Of a DNA stretch of 64,000 nucleotides, positions 42,385 to 54,520 are shown piece after piece. Origin of the DNA: Armillaria gallica (taxonomy: Eukaryota; Basidiomycota; Agaricomycetes; Agaricales; Physalacriaceae); assembly GCA_037576215.1 (NCBI GenBank), contig JBANDB010000006.1, positions 4,588,001 through 4,652,000 on the forward strand, written 5' to 3'. The notes under the pieces were generated by a model. It saw nothing but the letters and a program-made list of their open reading frames with translations. It was not told the DNA's origin and made no database searches. The first letter of the stretch is position 1; each line of letters begins with the position of its first letter. The position numbers and the translations under genes were made by a program.

Positions 42385-42524
42385 GCGAGAGGAGTGACAC
42401 CGCTACCAAGCTACTCCTCAAAGCGGAGTACATCAACGGTATCCACGGACTGTCTCCCAAGTCATCCACCATCCCATCGCTCCACCCAACCAATCCCGAC
42501 CCTCCCAGCGATGATGCTATCTAA
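41811..42524 (+). CDS. E4 ORF B: leader ORF ending across the gag start
   Basis: 237 residues, intact. FWDNLTIPYSAYFPSNSGS and ELKEPVAGPSHPRSH match E3. A helical tail rich in Glu/Arg (DEHRETIQLSERSDTATKLL) follows. The last codons SDDAI-TAA overlap the gag ATGATG (42511) by 14 nt. The same overlap is seen in E3, suggesting coupled translation; this is inference. Confidence 0.5.
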   Translation: MPIIIISPTGSTNSVPYAPRSPTPSNYAHLTERLADDASRGLDVGHDTRPVSPLGTHSYNPWAHRDHATTPFAAEDPDNNFWDNLTIPYSAYFPSNSGSPDHRTPPPTGYRHVQFWDQPVQAQQQALEPVPELKEPVAGPSHPRSHSPYGHAYWRNVDEQRLTTPGLQSIQEIDNNALRYRIDEHRETIQLSERSDTATKLLLKAEYINGIHGLSPKSSTIPSLHPTNPDPPSDDAI

Positions 42525-43077
42525 CGCCATCAAATTCTATAACAACAACAGGGACCAGATCTCAACAGAAATGATACAAGCAGATTACCACGACCTATAT
42601 AGTTATTTTGCTTATGAAATTCCATTTATTCTGGCCTGGGGAAGAACCCAAGTCAGAAATGACTATTTTATGAACAAACAGAGAAATCTCCCTGCAGACG
42701 ACATTCTGCAGTATGAGGCGGAGCAAAATGCTCACCTCCTATGGAACGAAATACACCTAAGATACCATCATGAGGCCCCTGACTCCTTACGAAGATGTCA
42801 CTGCCAAACCTTATGAAGACAACATTGAGATCCAGGAACCAATGCCAGATGCCCCACCAGTAGCACCTCCCCGAGCACCAGTTGGTGCCTTCTCTTATGT
42901 CAGAGGACAGGCACCACCAGGAACATACACCCACAGCTACCTACCATTTGCTGGGGCCGACCCATCAGAGAGTGGTGGCGGTGATGGCGGTGGCAGACAA
43001 CCTGCCCAACCACCGCAACCTCCCAACCCCAGCCCAGGCTGTATATCTGAGCCTCAATGTCCTGGATATAACCACAA
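42511..43077 (+). pseudogene. gag: E4 gag, first part
   Basis: MMLSNAIKFYNNNRD, LYSYFAYEIPFILAWGR, NLPADDILQYEAEQNAHLLW. A 1-nt shift near 42760 moves the frame to MRPLTPYEDVTAKPYED, then IQEPMPDAPPVAPP and GTYTHSYLPFAG. It breaks off in CPGYNH at 43077, the left copy of the 11-bp repeat flanking insertion 43078-46214. Confidence 0.8.
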
Positions 43078-46000
43078 GGCCTAATACACTCTTGGCCTAG
43101 AAAAAAATCATGGATGGGTGGAAAATTTTTTTACTATTTAGCATAAATTTTCCCTTTTTTCCGTACCAATTTCAGATCCTGCCAATTATCTGCTATTTTC
43201 TATTTTGGATAGTATGTCAGAACATTAGTAAAAACACAGCCACTCCATAAATGGGTGGGTGGGGCATTGGCTTGGGGCCTTGGGCGGCACTGGATTTTCC
43301 ACCCTCCTGCCTATTGCCTAGGTCCAAAAAAATAATTCTCGGGACCAAAAAAATAATCTTTGCAATACTCGCACCACTTCTGTGCCTCCCACAGTCTGTT
43401 TTGGCTGGATGTGATCGTGCGTGCTTGGATGTGCCTACCATGAGAGTATATCATTCCCAATTGGGTAGGGGAGATTTTTTTTCAAAAGCAGGGCATATTT
43501 CAATGCATCACGGCGGCCGATTAGATTGTTCTAAGCATATGGCATATTTTGAAGCTGCATTATAACTTTTCCTGTCTCGCATAATTCCATAAATCATCCG
43601 TTGTGTGAGAAAATTATCTCATCACTTTCAGAATTTGCCAGACTAATCTCAGTTGGCCGGCAGCTCACATTACCTCAAATTTTAGAATACCTGAGTGATG
43701 CTAGCCCTCAGCAATATCATACGCAGCTCTGATTCATATAATTATACCTACAGTCGAGCACATTCATCATACAATGTGTCCCACACTTGAGTAATCATTA
43801 ATTATCATACGAAAATCACCTTGAAAGCACATTTTCACAGGTATCTTGAACACCACACATTCAAATTATGGTATGTACAACGAGAAGTTGTATTTTGTAA
43901 AGATCTTAAGTACTAAACATCTAAACATGGACCTGCCCTGATAGTTATACGAGTTGGGTAGACATGGTGCAGAAAGGAGGTAGAAAGAGAACAAATTGGA
44001 TGGTCTCACTTAAGCAACAAAGTGAACGGGGAGTCATCTATGCGTGGATCAGGGTGGATTGGATGTCTTGCATCGATAGTACAATATATATAGTGACCAT
44101 AGCAAAAGGAATTACATTTATTGACACATTCTGTGGGTTCATAGAACTCATATACACATGAAAAACTAAAAAATGGGAAGATTTCCTTACAAAATAGGAA
44201 ATAACAAAAGTCTGAGCATATTTCATACACTAAATATCATATAAATCCATTGTGTACAGCTGGAATATTATATTCCATTGATTTCCGGGGCTGAGTAGTA
44301 TGTGTTTCGAGCAAGGGATGCATTTTGAGGACATGTGTTGCTCGCTCAATCCCTCCGGACCGAGTAACCGCATGGCGATCGAGTGGCTGTGTGGCATCTT
44401 TTTTGTACCTTTCCTCCACCATCCCTTCCTTCCCTATGCTCTCCTTTATTGGCATCGCCCATTTTCATTGGTTTATGGTATGTTTCAATTGTTTTATGTA
44501 CTAATACTTTGGATTTAGATATTTTTGACATATCCGGTGGCCCCAAGAGCTCCGGAGAGCGTTTATGAGAGACCCAGCTACCATCGCTAAGCCCTCGCAC
44601 GAGGCAGCCTCATCTCTTCCCCCCAAGCAACGTCCAATGTCAGCACCATCCTCAACGATGAGAACAAAGACCCCTGACACCAGATGAAGACATGAGGACG
44701 AGCCCCATCGCCCATCAGTACCCACTGACCCAGAAACCCCACCATCGCCATCAGGGCCAATCGCCTACATACAGTGGATTCGCATATATCAATACCCATG
44801 GACGTCATGCAGAATCAATAATTGGGGTCCATCTGCAGGTAGGACCTCATCAAACGAATATCGGTGATGATGACGCTGATGAACTGCAGGACAACGAAGA
44901 CGGTGGCGGCGGAAGAAGTGGGAAGAGTCCAAGGACCAAGGAGTGGTGCGGGAGAGAGTAGGGAAGGGCTTTGGACCAAAGAAGAGGATGCTGGAATGCG
45001 TAAGGAGGGTGGAAGGGTGTGGGTGAGATGGCGAGATGATGAATGGGCTATGGACATCCAATGATGGTAATGGGGGCAACACTTCTTCAGGTGGCAACAC
45101 TACTCACATGCACACGACGGATGACAACAACATGATGACTATGCGAGCACTGACCGCCCCACTGCTGCCACCCCCGCCCAAAACCAACATGGGCTTGTGC
45201 CGCCTGTCTGAGGTTCTCCATCGGCCCCAACTCTCAGGTGCCCCCCATTTTCAACATGGGGGAACATGATCCTCAAGTTCGTTTCCCTCCCCAATGCCAT
45301 TATCACTGCCTAGGACAACAACAAACCCCAATCCCCATCCCTGCCCCATCCTGTATCCCACAATGACTGTACGATCACTATTCAACATCCACCCCCGTTT
45401 TTGACAATGGGGAATCTGACAGTGGTTGCTGTTTTCACTGGAGAATGCTGGAATTGGCTGGAGAGTGCCAGTGGAAGGGCGGGATGAAGATCGGGATGCC
45501 GACGGCCAATGATGAGGACGCCCCATTTGTCTTTACAACCATTGAAGGACAGCTGGACGGCCTGTCAAATGCACCAACAATTACAGCTTTTCGAACACCT
45601 CCACGCCCACTGCTGCCAACCCCTTACTCTCCTGACATCGGGGTCCCCCACACCACCCAGCCCTCTTCCCCACCCTGAAATTGGGCATCTTCCCCTGCTA
45701 TGCTATATGGTCTCCATCTTCATTGATTCCCCCCACCACTGTGCTGCCCAGCACGGCAGCGGGTATATTTTCTTGATATACTAGCTCTAAGCATTAGACG
45801 TGTAGACTTAATTATACTAATATTATGTGTAAACTTAGTCTAACAGTTTCAGTGCCTGGTAAAGCAGGTGGTCTTCAGTTCGAGAGATGATTGATGCATT
45901 TTTTTGTCCACACGTTGTTTTCCATGTGCAATAATGTCATCCTGACCCTCATTGTCACATCCAACAATTGTTTTACCCACGGGGTGGGGGTGTCCTTGTG

Positions 46001-46214
46001 AAACTGTTTGAAAATATATTTTACAATCCAATTACATTTTTATTCACCCATGCAGTGAGCATAGGTACAGAAATTGAGGAAAATATGGATTCTGGTACTC
46101 ACAGAGGCCAAAACAGGATTCAGCACAGTCTGACAAAGCATGCACATCTTAGCAGTATATTGCCTAAAAGGGCCTATAGTTATTATCCATGAAATAGGCA
46201 TCTGCCATTGTGGT
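43078..46214. mobile_element. 3,137-bp insertion in E4 gag with 11-bp direct repeats, class unknown
   Basis: TATAACCACAA stands at 43067-43077 and 46215-46225. Removing the insert plus one repeat restores gag (CPGYNH-NQKLTT) in frame. The ends are GGCCTAATAC and CATTGTGGT, with no terminal inverted repeat. The right junction TTGTGGTTATAACCACAA is a perfect 18-bp palindrome. Inside: AT-rich left part, GC-richer 44350-45750 with Pro/Ser-rich chance frames, no transposase or RT recognised. An 11-bp duplication would fit a Mutator-like or a target-primed element. Confidence 0.7.
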
Positions 46215-46225
46215 TATAACCACAA

Positions 46226-46633
46226 CCAGAAGCTAACTACTACAGCCATAGGTGCCAACCCACCTCAGCGATGGGCACTTCCACAACTCCCTGCTCCAGC
46301 AAAACCACCCACCCCACCAGCTCCTTGGATATTAACCAATGGGAACATGGCCCCCTACGATGACTTCAAAGGGGATTCTAGTGACATCACCCGATTCTTC
46401 CTCAAGTGTGAACTACACTTCAACCTATTCAACCGCCACTTCCATTACCATCCCCACAAAGTAATCTTTTGTGTCTCACAACTTGCAGAGGACACCGGGA
46501 AGTGGTGGGAGTTGAGCACCAGGATCATTGGGACAGGTCCCAATGGGGAACAGCTATATCCCACGTATGAAATCTTCAAGTCAGAACTCAGGGCAAGGTT
46601 CTGGAAGGATGTGGATGCCCAGTTCAAATGCGC
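46226..46633 (+). pseudogene. gag: E4 gag, middle part
   Basis: LPAPAKPPTPPAPWIL, MAPYDDFKGDSSDITRFFLK, LHFNLFNRHFHYHPHKVIFC, KWWELSTRIIG, RARFWKDVDAQFKCA align with the capsid core of E3. Cut after GCGC by the next insertion. Confidence 0.85.
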
Positions 46634-48407
46634 TGACATGCTTGAAAAGCGTTCACACATGTAATTTCACGAAATGTATCAATACATACATTTTATAAGA
46701 TCTAGATACCAAAGCAATGAGATATACCTTAGAGTGCAATGTCCTAAGTGCAGGCAATGCAATAACTTGAGTGATGCTCAGTGGAGCGCATGGCTTAACT
46801 GTAGAGTGATACCATAAGGGTCACACTAAGTCTAAAGCCCCAGCACTTGATACTGAATATGCTGACAATGCACAGATGATGCGCACTAAGAATAGAAACA
46901 GCGGGGCTCAGGATATAATTGATACTTCGCGCAACCTTGATCTATGATGCAGGAGGCACTGCCATGCCAGGAGCTAGTGCTCTAGACCTCAGAATGTTTA
47001 AAATTGAAGTTAAACCAATGTCTCTGACTTTGGCCGATGCATGTGAGGCCTAGACTAGAAGCTGGTGGTCCTAGAAGACCATAGAAATTAATAGAAGATA
47101 TTATTACTATAAAGATGAGTTTCACGCTAAGCTAGAACTCTGAGGAGATACTAGGCGATGTCAGTATGCACGGATAGCACGGTTAACCGATGTCACACAG
47201 CTGAGAGACCAGGATCTGGCCCCAAGCCGGAGCTCTGAGTAAGCGCCAAGCAATGGCATGATTATGGCGACATGTGCGGGACCCAGGAAAGGAAGTTCTG
47301 CCAGCCAAGAGTTACTATTTAAGGTTGTATTAATATGTAGAGCGCATAGTATAAATACTGTAGTGTAGTAATAGTGTACAAGTTTCGGACCCCCATTGTA
47401 GGAGCATGCAAGCCCTCAGCTTAGCGCTCTAGCTTCAGGTTTAGTTTGTAGCTTCGAGCAAGAGAATATACCTAGAATTGAGATCATATCGAGTGACTTG
47501 AGTAACACGCAAGGCATAGAAAGCTTAGCAGGGGACTTGTGTACGGTTTGAGTGATTGGTTGACTGCACTCTACCCTGAGAATAAGAGATATTGTGTCAT
47601 TGCGGATGTGCTCTTGAGTTTTGAGGGTTTCTTGTGATGCCCAGTGCTACAGGTGGCAGAGGTTCAAACCCTTTGGTCTGATTAGCACGCACTTAGTTGG
47701 GTATACCATTCTGCAAGTGGCAGAGGTTCAAACCCTTTGGTCTGGTTAGTGTTCGTACAGAGGCCTTCTTTTAATGCGCGGTGCTACAGGTGGCACAGGT
47801 TCAAACCCTGTGGTCTGATTAGTGCACACTTGAGGGTTCTCATTTCTGCAAGCAGCAGAGGTTCAAACCCTTTGGCTTGTCAGACGGGGTTTATTTGGTT
47901 ATTGTTTCTCTGGATCAGCACAGGTTCAAACCCTGTGGGTCTACGATTGGTTTGGAAGCTTGAGCGCATGGGTTCAAATCCTGTGGCTTGAGTGGACATG
48001 TTTTGAAGGGTTTCTGCTTAGAGCACAAGCTTTGAGTCATGTTTAGAGTGTGTTTAAGTTGCTTGTGGTCACCTGTGTGTGTTGCGCGAGGCTTATTGAG
48101 GGTTTTGTTGGTGTGTGGCAACAAGTTGTGTATTGTAGTACACCTTGCCTTGAAGCCCGGCGACATCTGTTGCCCCTCTTGTTATTAAAAGCCTTTGGAC
48201 TTAGAGAGATCTAGATACCCTACGAGCGCTATTGCTATATGTGTGTATCATATATTCTGAGAGTTTAGTTGTATTGCTTCAATCTGCTTCTATTGCATAA
48301 TATCCCTCCAAGAACTTTGAGGGTTTGTATGTGTAGTGTTGGGTGTGGGTGTGATCAGTGTCTTTGACGCTGTTGCATTTCTAGCCTGCGCGCACAGAGT
48401 CTCTTCA
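46634..48407. mobile_element. Solo LTR-like insertion (1,774 bp) in E4 gag
   Basis: Starts TGACATGCTTG, ends GTCTCTTCA. GCGC on both sides (46630-46633, 48408-48411). Removal with one GCGC restores gag frame (KCA-QWEKLRQ). A TATA-like TATAAATA lies near 47352. TG/CA ends and 4-bp duplication fit a solo LTR. A truncated inverted copy of its right end is at 60592-60933. It contains the repeat array at 47661-47981. Confidence 0.75.
47641..47990 (+). repeat. Array of six GGTTCAAACCC (tRNA B-box-like) motifs
   Basis: GGTTCAAAC/TCC occurs at 47661, 47725, 47798, 47860, 47923 and 47971, spaced 48-73 bp, each followed by CTTTGG or CTGTGG. The motif fits the RNA polymerase III B-box (GGTTCRANNCC). 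No matching A-box or tRNA fold is seen. Confidence 0.7.
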
Positions 48408-48411
48408 GCGC

Positions 48412-48988
48412 ACAGTGGGAAAAACTCAGACAGGTCGACTACAAAGATGATGACCAGTTCTTCCAGCTATTCGAAGAGCTCGCTTATCACACCGAAGTGC
48501 ATGACAACAAGCAAGTCATGCTCGCTCAAATCAAGAAAGCCATCTGAGAAACAAGTAAAAATACAATATACTTGGCCGATGGAGAGGTACCAACCTCCTA
48601 TGAAGGGTGGAAGGCTCGCCTACTCTATATGGACTATAACTGGCAGCTCAAGCGAGCGGAAGCGACTGGGCACATTGACATCAGGCCACAGGCACCAAAG
48701 GCAGCCATGCCCCAGAGGGGTGGTCAAGCATCAATAAGCATGCTGGAGAAGAAGACAGCTACAGGAATGACATATGGAGGACATGGTGCTCCAATGGATA
48801 TCGACGCAGCAAGGGCAGCAGCAAAGTGCTTCTAATGTGGCAAGCTAGGCCACTTCAAGTGCGACTGCCCTAACATGCCGAAAACCAGGGAAGAGGCAAT
48901 GCACTGTCTCAACTATTATTGGGACAAACACCCTACAGAAGAAAACCTCTCAACAATCAAAGAGGTAAAAGAGAGCGCCGAGGAGTAA
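48412..48988 (+). pseudogene. gag: E4 gag, last part with knuckle
   Basis: QWEKLRQVDYKDDDQFFQLF, stop at 48546, TSKNTIYLADGEVPTSYEGW. The knuckle reads CF-stop-CGKLGHFKCDC: TAA replaces a codon inside the C-x2-C pair. Gag ends at TAA 48986, overlapping pol. Confidence 0.82.
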
Positions 48989-50647
48989 ATGATTCGACTT
49001 ACTTGGCCAAGAACTTAGTTCAGACTGGTATGCCTGCCCTGCTTATATCATGTACTTATAGATCTGTAGTATCTACCACGCATTCGAATATACCCATGGC
49101 TATGACTTTCCAGTCAGGAACTAAGCAAGAATCAACGGAACCAGATACCACAATAGTCAGACTACCAGCAGCTAAACATTTGGCAAGTAACCCATTGCGG
49201 GCAAAAGCATCAAACAACAAGTCACCTACCATAGTGACACCCATCATAATGGTTAGACCGGATGGGGCAGGGGAACAAGTGCCTAGTGCCCCCCCTGGCA
49301 AAATGGCTCTATGGAGTCCCTGCCTCACAGGGAGTTATGAGGGAATAGCTTCAGCAAAACCTCCTCTGGTAAAAGAGATCACCATAAGGCTGCCAAAGTT
49401 TAAATCCCTTACTCACCAAGAGGCTTTGGCAAAAACTGAGGACTTAACCAACCCCATGCAAGAGACCCCTAACTACAGGAACGAGGGGGCCCAAACAAGG
49501 CAAGAGATGCCTAAGGTCAGTATGTATGAAATTCCTGACCCAGAAGACAATACCAGTTTCATGATGAACAAGAACGCTAAATTAACACCCCCTATAGAAA
49601 CAGCGGTGACCTCGCCAACGGTAGTCGAACCCTCACAGGTCGACGTGAAGGCTAAGGAGGTCCCGCACTGATGGCTCAAACCATTCAGAGCTGAGTGGAC
49701 TTTATGAGGAATAGTAGAGGCCAGGATGGAGAGAAAAGCAAAGGCGATCTTGAAGAATTGGATTCACAAGACACGCGCAGAGGAGGTCATTGATGAGATG
49801 ATTGAATGAATATGGAAGGCAGAGTGTGTCAATGCACTCTGGTGGCTTGAGGAGTTATGACAACTGAAGCGGTACATCAGCAGACTAAGCAGGAAGGGAA
49901 AGGACCTAGCCCTCGACGTTCAGATCAAGACACTAGAAAACATAACCCAAATCTCAGCCTCCACACTAGTAGACAGCGGATGCACCAGTAGTGCCATCAA
50001 CCAAAGTTTCATCAAACAACATAACATCCGGACTCATGCGATGTCCGCACCAATCCCAGTTTATAATGCAGATGGATCTCGAAACCAAGGGGGATCAATT
50101 ACCAAATACACCGAGATCCGTCTAATAATCAGAGATCATGCGGAATGGATAGATCTAGCCATCACAGAACTCGGTGACAAACAGATCTTCCTTGGCCATG
50201 ATTGGTTAGCCTGACATAATCCGATCATCAATTGGAAGACTGGAGGATTAACGTTCATGCAATGCCAATGCCATAAAATCATGTTCGTACTACCTGATGC
50301 AGATCCTGATGACAAGTGGGACGAAGAGTTAGAGGAAGGGGAGACCATTCTCACAATAGATTTCACACAGGCCATCCTCATATACGCTCACCATGCAAAC
50401 AACCTCGCAGCCAAGGCTAATGCAGACAAGAAGACCAAGACGTTCGAAGAAATGGTCCCGGATTGGTGCAGAGACTTCAATGATCTATTTGACAAGGATA
50501 ATTTCGACGAACTCCCTGAACCAAAGACGTGGGACCACATCATTGAACTAACTCCAAATGCCAGCGCCAACCTTGATTGCAAGGTCTATCCTCTCAATTG
50601 CAATGAGCAAGCAGAACTCAACAAGTTCTTAGATGAGAACCTCTCAA
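48962..50647 (+). pseudogene. pol: E4 pol linker and protease
   Basis: -1 frame relative to gag; the shared string GAGGTAAAAGA is at 48962-48972. TSFMMNKNAKLTPP, then several stops (49671, UGA near 49707 and 49807). The protease core TLVDSGCTSSAINQSF keeps DSG; ELGDKQIFLGHDWLA-UGA-HNPIINW has UGA where E3 has Arg (CGG). It ends in DENLS at the TCAA left flank of insertion 50648-52015. Confidence 0.82.
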
Positions 50648-52015
50648 TGATACACTGTCTATGCATTCACACCTAGATTTTGCAATTTTATAATAATACT
50701 ATTGCATATCTATCTTACATTAGTGATACTTAGAGGACTATAGCTGAGGCTTCAAGCTGATAGTTAGACTAGTATGCAACTAGTAGAGCCAGGACTTAGA
50801 TGCGATACCACTAGTGGGTTAAATCTACCAGCTGGCCATACTAGTGACTTGACTGCTAACAGGGCTAAGTGAATATGGCCACTAGTGGACAAGTAATGTG
50901 ACTAGCGCACCAAACAAGAAGCAGAGGACACAAATCTCATGAAGTTCGGTCACTAGCGAGTCGATCTGGGCATAAACGCCTAAGTCAGGTTAACTAGTCA
51001 TGTGGCAATCTCAAAACAGGACTTAGAAATGAATTAGCAACAGATTAACCTTGCAGCAGATCCAATGAGTGTAATACAGATCCATTGTGATCAGTACTAG
51101 TATAGCCGGGCTGCACCTTTGATCACGATTGACAGCTGTTACAGGCATGCTCACCTGGCTAGTCATTTATCCTTGACACTAGTGGAGCGTCGCTGGGCCC
51201 AGGACACGGAATACAACCACTAGCGGAGCTCCTAGGCTCACTAGTCAGCAAGCGACCATTTCTAGGCCAACTATTGTGTGATTATTCACCATTATTCATG
51301 ACTAGCCAAGAAATCCTTATCAATAATACCCCTCTAGTCAGTTATTTATATCTCAATCATACCTTGTTTGTCAGTATATAAGTAGTAGAATAGGCACACA
51401 CGAGGCTTAGGCAAGCCATCCCCACAATTGTGACCTACTAGTCAGTATCTAGTGCCCCAATTAAAGGCTTTTGTGCTTAACCTCGATGAAGTGGCTACTA
51501 GTCATTAAGTTACCCATAGCATTGAGTGAATAGAAGTGTCTTAGAGCAATCTTTTGTGTCCTGCAAAGGCCAAGAGTGTTTTGAAGTTAGTTCAAGTGAG
51601 TTCTCGAAGTTTAAAGTATTATTCTTAGGCCAAGAGCGCCACTAGTCTGCCTAGAAAGCAACTAGTCAAGTGTTTATTCACTTGTAAGACATTACAGGGC
51701 CAAGAGAGCCACTAGTTCGAAGCAGTCCCAGTCAGAGCGAGCGCAGTAGCTCAAGTCAAGTCACTATCCATCCAATTGTGTCTTACCAACCCTGCTAGTG
51801 TGAGTAGTATGCTTGTATAGCTCACTAGTAACGAAATAAAACATCTTTAAACAACTTTCCTTGATTATTGAAGTCTGCAGAGTGCTTCTATTGTACTCAA
51901 AACACCCAAATTCAATACATTGGTGATAAGTGTAGAGTTAGTGATTGGTTTAGTGTTGTTGGTGTTCATTGCCAGCCTCTAGTCCATTTGCCACTCGCCG
52001 TTACCAAGCACATCA
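50648..52015. mobile_element. Solo LTR-like insertion (1,368 bp) in E4 pol, ACTAG-rich
   Basis: Starts TGATACACTG, ends AGCACATCA, flanked by TCAA (50644-50647, 52016-52019). Removal with one TCAA restores pol (NLSSG-stop-IQPSKSP). TATATAAG at 51375 is a TATA box. About 19 ACTAG motifs between 50760 and 51830 by my count. No long ORF. Confidence 0.75.
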
Positions 52016-52019
52016 TCAA

Positions 52020-53190
52020 GTGGGTGAATACAACCCTCCAAGTCACCCATGGCTTCACCCTTCTTCTTCATCAAAAAGAAGGATGGGAAACTGTGACCAG
52101 TACAGGATTATTGCATGCTCAACAAGATGATGATCAAGAATCGGTACCTGCTTCTGCTCATCTCGGAGCTGATGGACAAACTACGAGGTGCCAAATACTT
52201 CTCCAAACTCGATGTCTGATGGGGATACAATAACATACACATCAAAAGTGGCAACAAGTGGAAAGCGGCATTTAGAACCAACTGGGGGTTGTTCAAACCC
52301 ACGGTTATGTTCTTCAGGCTTACCAACTCACCCACCACCTTCTAGTGGATGATGAATGACATCTTCAAAGATCTCATTATGTCCGGCACCGTTACGGTCT
52401 ATCTCGATGATATCTTAATCATGTCCAAAACCAAGAAAGAGCATTGCTGTATCATGTGCGAAGTTCTAAAAGTCCTACAAAAGAACAAACTATTCCTTAA
52501 AGCAGAGAAATGTGAGTTCGAGACCCTAGAAATGGAATACCTTGGAGTTATCATCAGTGAGGGAAGCATTTGCATGGATCCTGTCAAAATTGCAGGAATA
52601 GCAGAATGGCCCATGCCAGCCAAGAAACAACAGTTGCAGTCATTCCTAGGCATTACCAACTTCTACCGATGCTCCATCAAAGGATACAGTAAAGTCGTCA
52701 AGCCTATGACACAGCTGACAGGGAACAACCCATGGAAATGGGGCGCAGTGCAACAAGGTGCTTTCAAGGAACTAAAGAGACTATTAGCAGAGGAAGTGGT
52801 ATTAGCAATACTGACAGAGGAGGGCAAGTTCCATGTTGAAGCAGATGCAAGTGAAGGAGCGATAGGCACAGTATTGTCACAGGAACAAGATGGAAAATGG
52901 CACCCAGTCGCCTTTCTGTCCAAGTCCCTCACAGTCACTGAATGAAATTATGAAATTTATAACAAAGAACTACTCGCAATCATGCTCGCCCTTGACGAGT
53001 GGAGGCACTACCTAATGGGAGCAGCTCAGGACTTCGAAATCTGGACAGATCATCAGAATCTCCAGTATTTCTGAAAACCCCAAAAGCTAAACCATCAACA
53101 AGCACGTTGGGTAATGGAGTTGGTAGAATACCACTTCTCCCTTCACTATAAACCAGGAATGGCAAACAAGAAGGCCGACCTACTTAGCCA
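52020..53190 (+). pseudogene. pol: E4 reverse transcriptase and RNase H
   Basis: SPFFFIKKKDGKL-stop-PVQDY, KYFSKLDV-stop-WGYNN, TVYLDDILIMSK (intact YLDD), QLQSFLGITNFYRCSIKGYS. RNase [37 protein letters not shown]. Stops include UGA at 52217, matching CGA 35898 of E3, and UGA at 52942. Many Arg of E3 are Cys, His or Trp here (HRRITRE against HCCIMCE), as expected from CpG loss. Confidence 0.88.
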
Positions 53191-54520
53191 AAGAGTGGAT
53201 CACAAGCAAGGCAAGGAGGACAACGATGAGGTTATAGTCCTCAAACCCAAACACTTCTGGGCGATGGTCATGCCCACAATCGAGGAAGTTCATACTAAAA
53301 TCAAGCAAGCCACACTCGACCACCACTGATGGGACAAGAATGTCTCTGCATCTCTCAACCATGATTGAGGGATGAAACTAGAAAATGGATTAATCTATTA
53401 TGATAACCAAATCTATGTTCCCCAAGACCATGCGTTATGAGGGGAAATCATCATGGTGGGACACCCCAGCATTGAGAAGACCAAGGAACTTGTCTTATGA
53501 GAATATTGGTGGCCCAAGATGAAGGACATAGAAGCTTACGTCTGTGCTTGCAAAACATGCCAACAAACCAAGTCAAGCACTCAGGCGAAAGCAGCACCAC
53601 TTCATCCTAATGCCATTCCCTCCCGACCATGGACCCACATATCTGTAGATATGGTCACTGGTCTACCAAAGTGCAAGGGGTACAACACAATCTTAATGAT
53701 CATCAACCACTTCTCAAAGGAGATCATACTAATTGCTTGCTCCATGGAGCTGTCATCAGAAGGGTGGGCCAAGATCCTATGAGATGAAGTATACACCAAA
53801 CATGGAATGCCACAAGTCGTCATCTCCGATCGAGGCACTGTGTTTGTCTCCAAATTCATGCAAGACCTCTATAAACTACTCCAGATCAAGATGAATGCAT
53901 CCACTGCCTATCACCCACAGACAGATGGACAGACAGAACGAGTCAACCAGGAGGTTGAAAAATACCTTTGAATCTTCATCAACCATCTCCAGAATGACTG
54001 GGTAGAATGGCTCTCGCTCACTGCCTTTGCTCACAACAACCACACCCATTCAGCCACAGGAAAAAGCCCCTTCAAGGTCAATTATGGCTATAACACCAAT
54101 GTCCAACCAGGAGCCAAACCCCAGGCACCTTTCCGAACCTCTGCCTCAACCACATTCATCTCACAAATGCAGAAAATACATGCTGAAGCCAAACAATCAC
54201 TCGAGAAAGCCACCAACCAGATGAAAGCCCAGTACAACAAGAAGAAGCGACCTGCAGTCGAATATCAAGTAGGAGACAAGGTTTGGCTCGACACAACCAA
54301 CCTCAACCTCCCATGACCCAAGAAGAAACTCGATGACAAACAAACAGGCCTGTTTTCAATCGTCGCAAAGAAAGGAGCATCAGTGTACACACTAAAACTC
54401 CCGATGAACTGGCATATTCATCCCACCTTCAACGAATCACTCCTCACTCCATACGCGCCACCCACATTCCCTAACCAAGAACAACCACCTCCACCACCAC
54501 CAGACCTCGTCGACGGTGCC
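53191..54520 (+). pseudogene. pol: E4 integrase
   Basis: Deletion in the zinc domain: GEIIMVGHPSIEKTK lacks the AQAHDH of E3 and so the first His. CACKTCQQTK follows. Core: [40 protein letters not shown] at 53327, 53365, 53434, 53780 and 53969 stand at Arg codons of E3. C-terminal: YQVGDKVWLDTTNL, HPTFNESLLTPYAPP. Confidence 0.88.

Noticed and set aside
43078..46214. Insertion in E4 as a Mutator element
   Set aside because: The 11-bp duplication fits, but no TIRs or MULE transposase were seen, so the class is left open.
47641..47990. tRNA genes or CRISPR-like array
   Set aside because: Repeats resemble only the T-arm; no acceptor or anticodon stems. The organism is a eukaryote and spacers are irregular.
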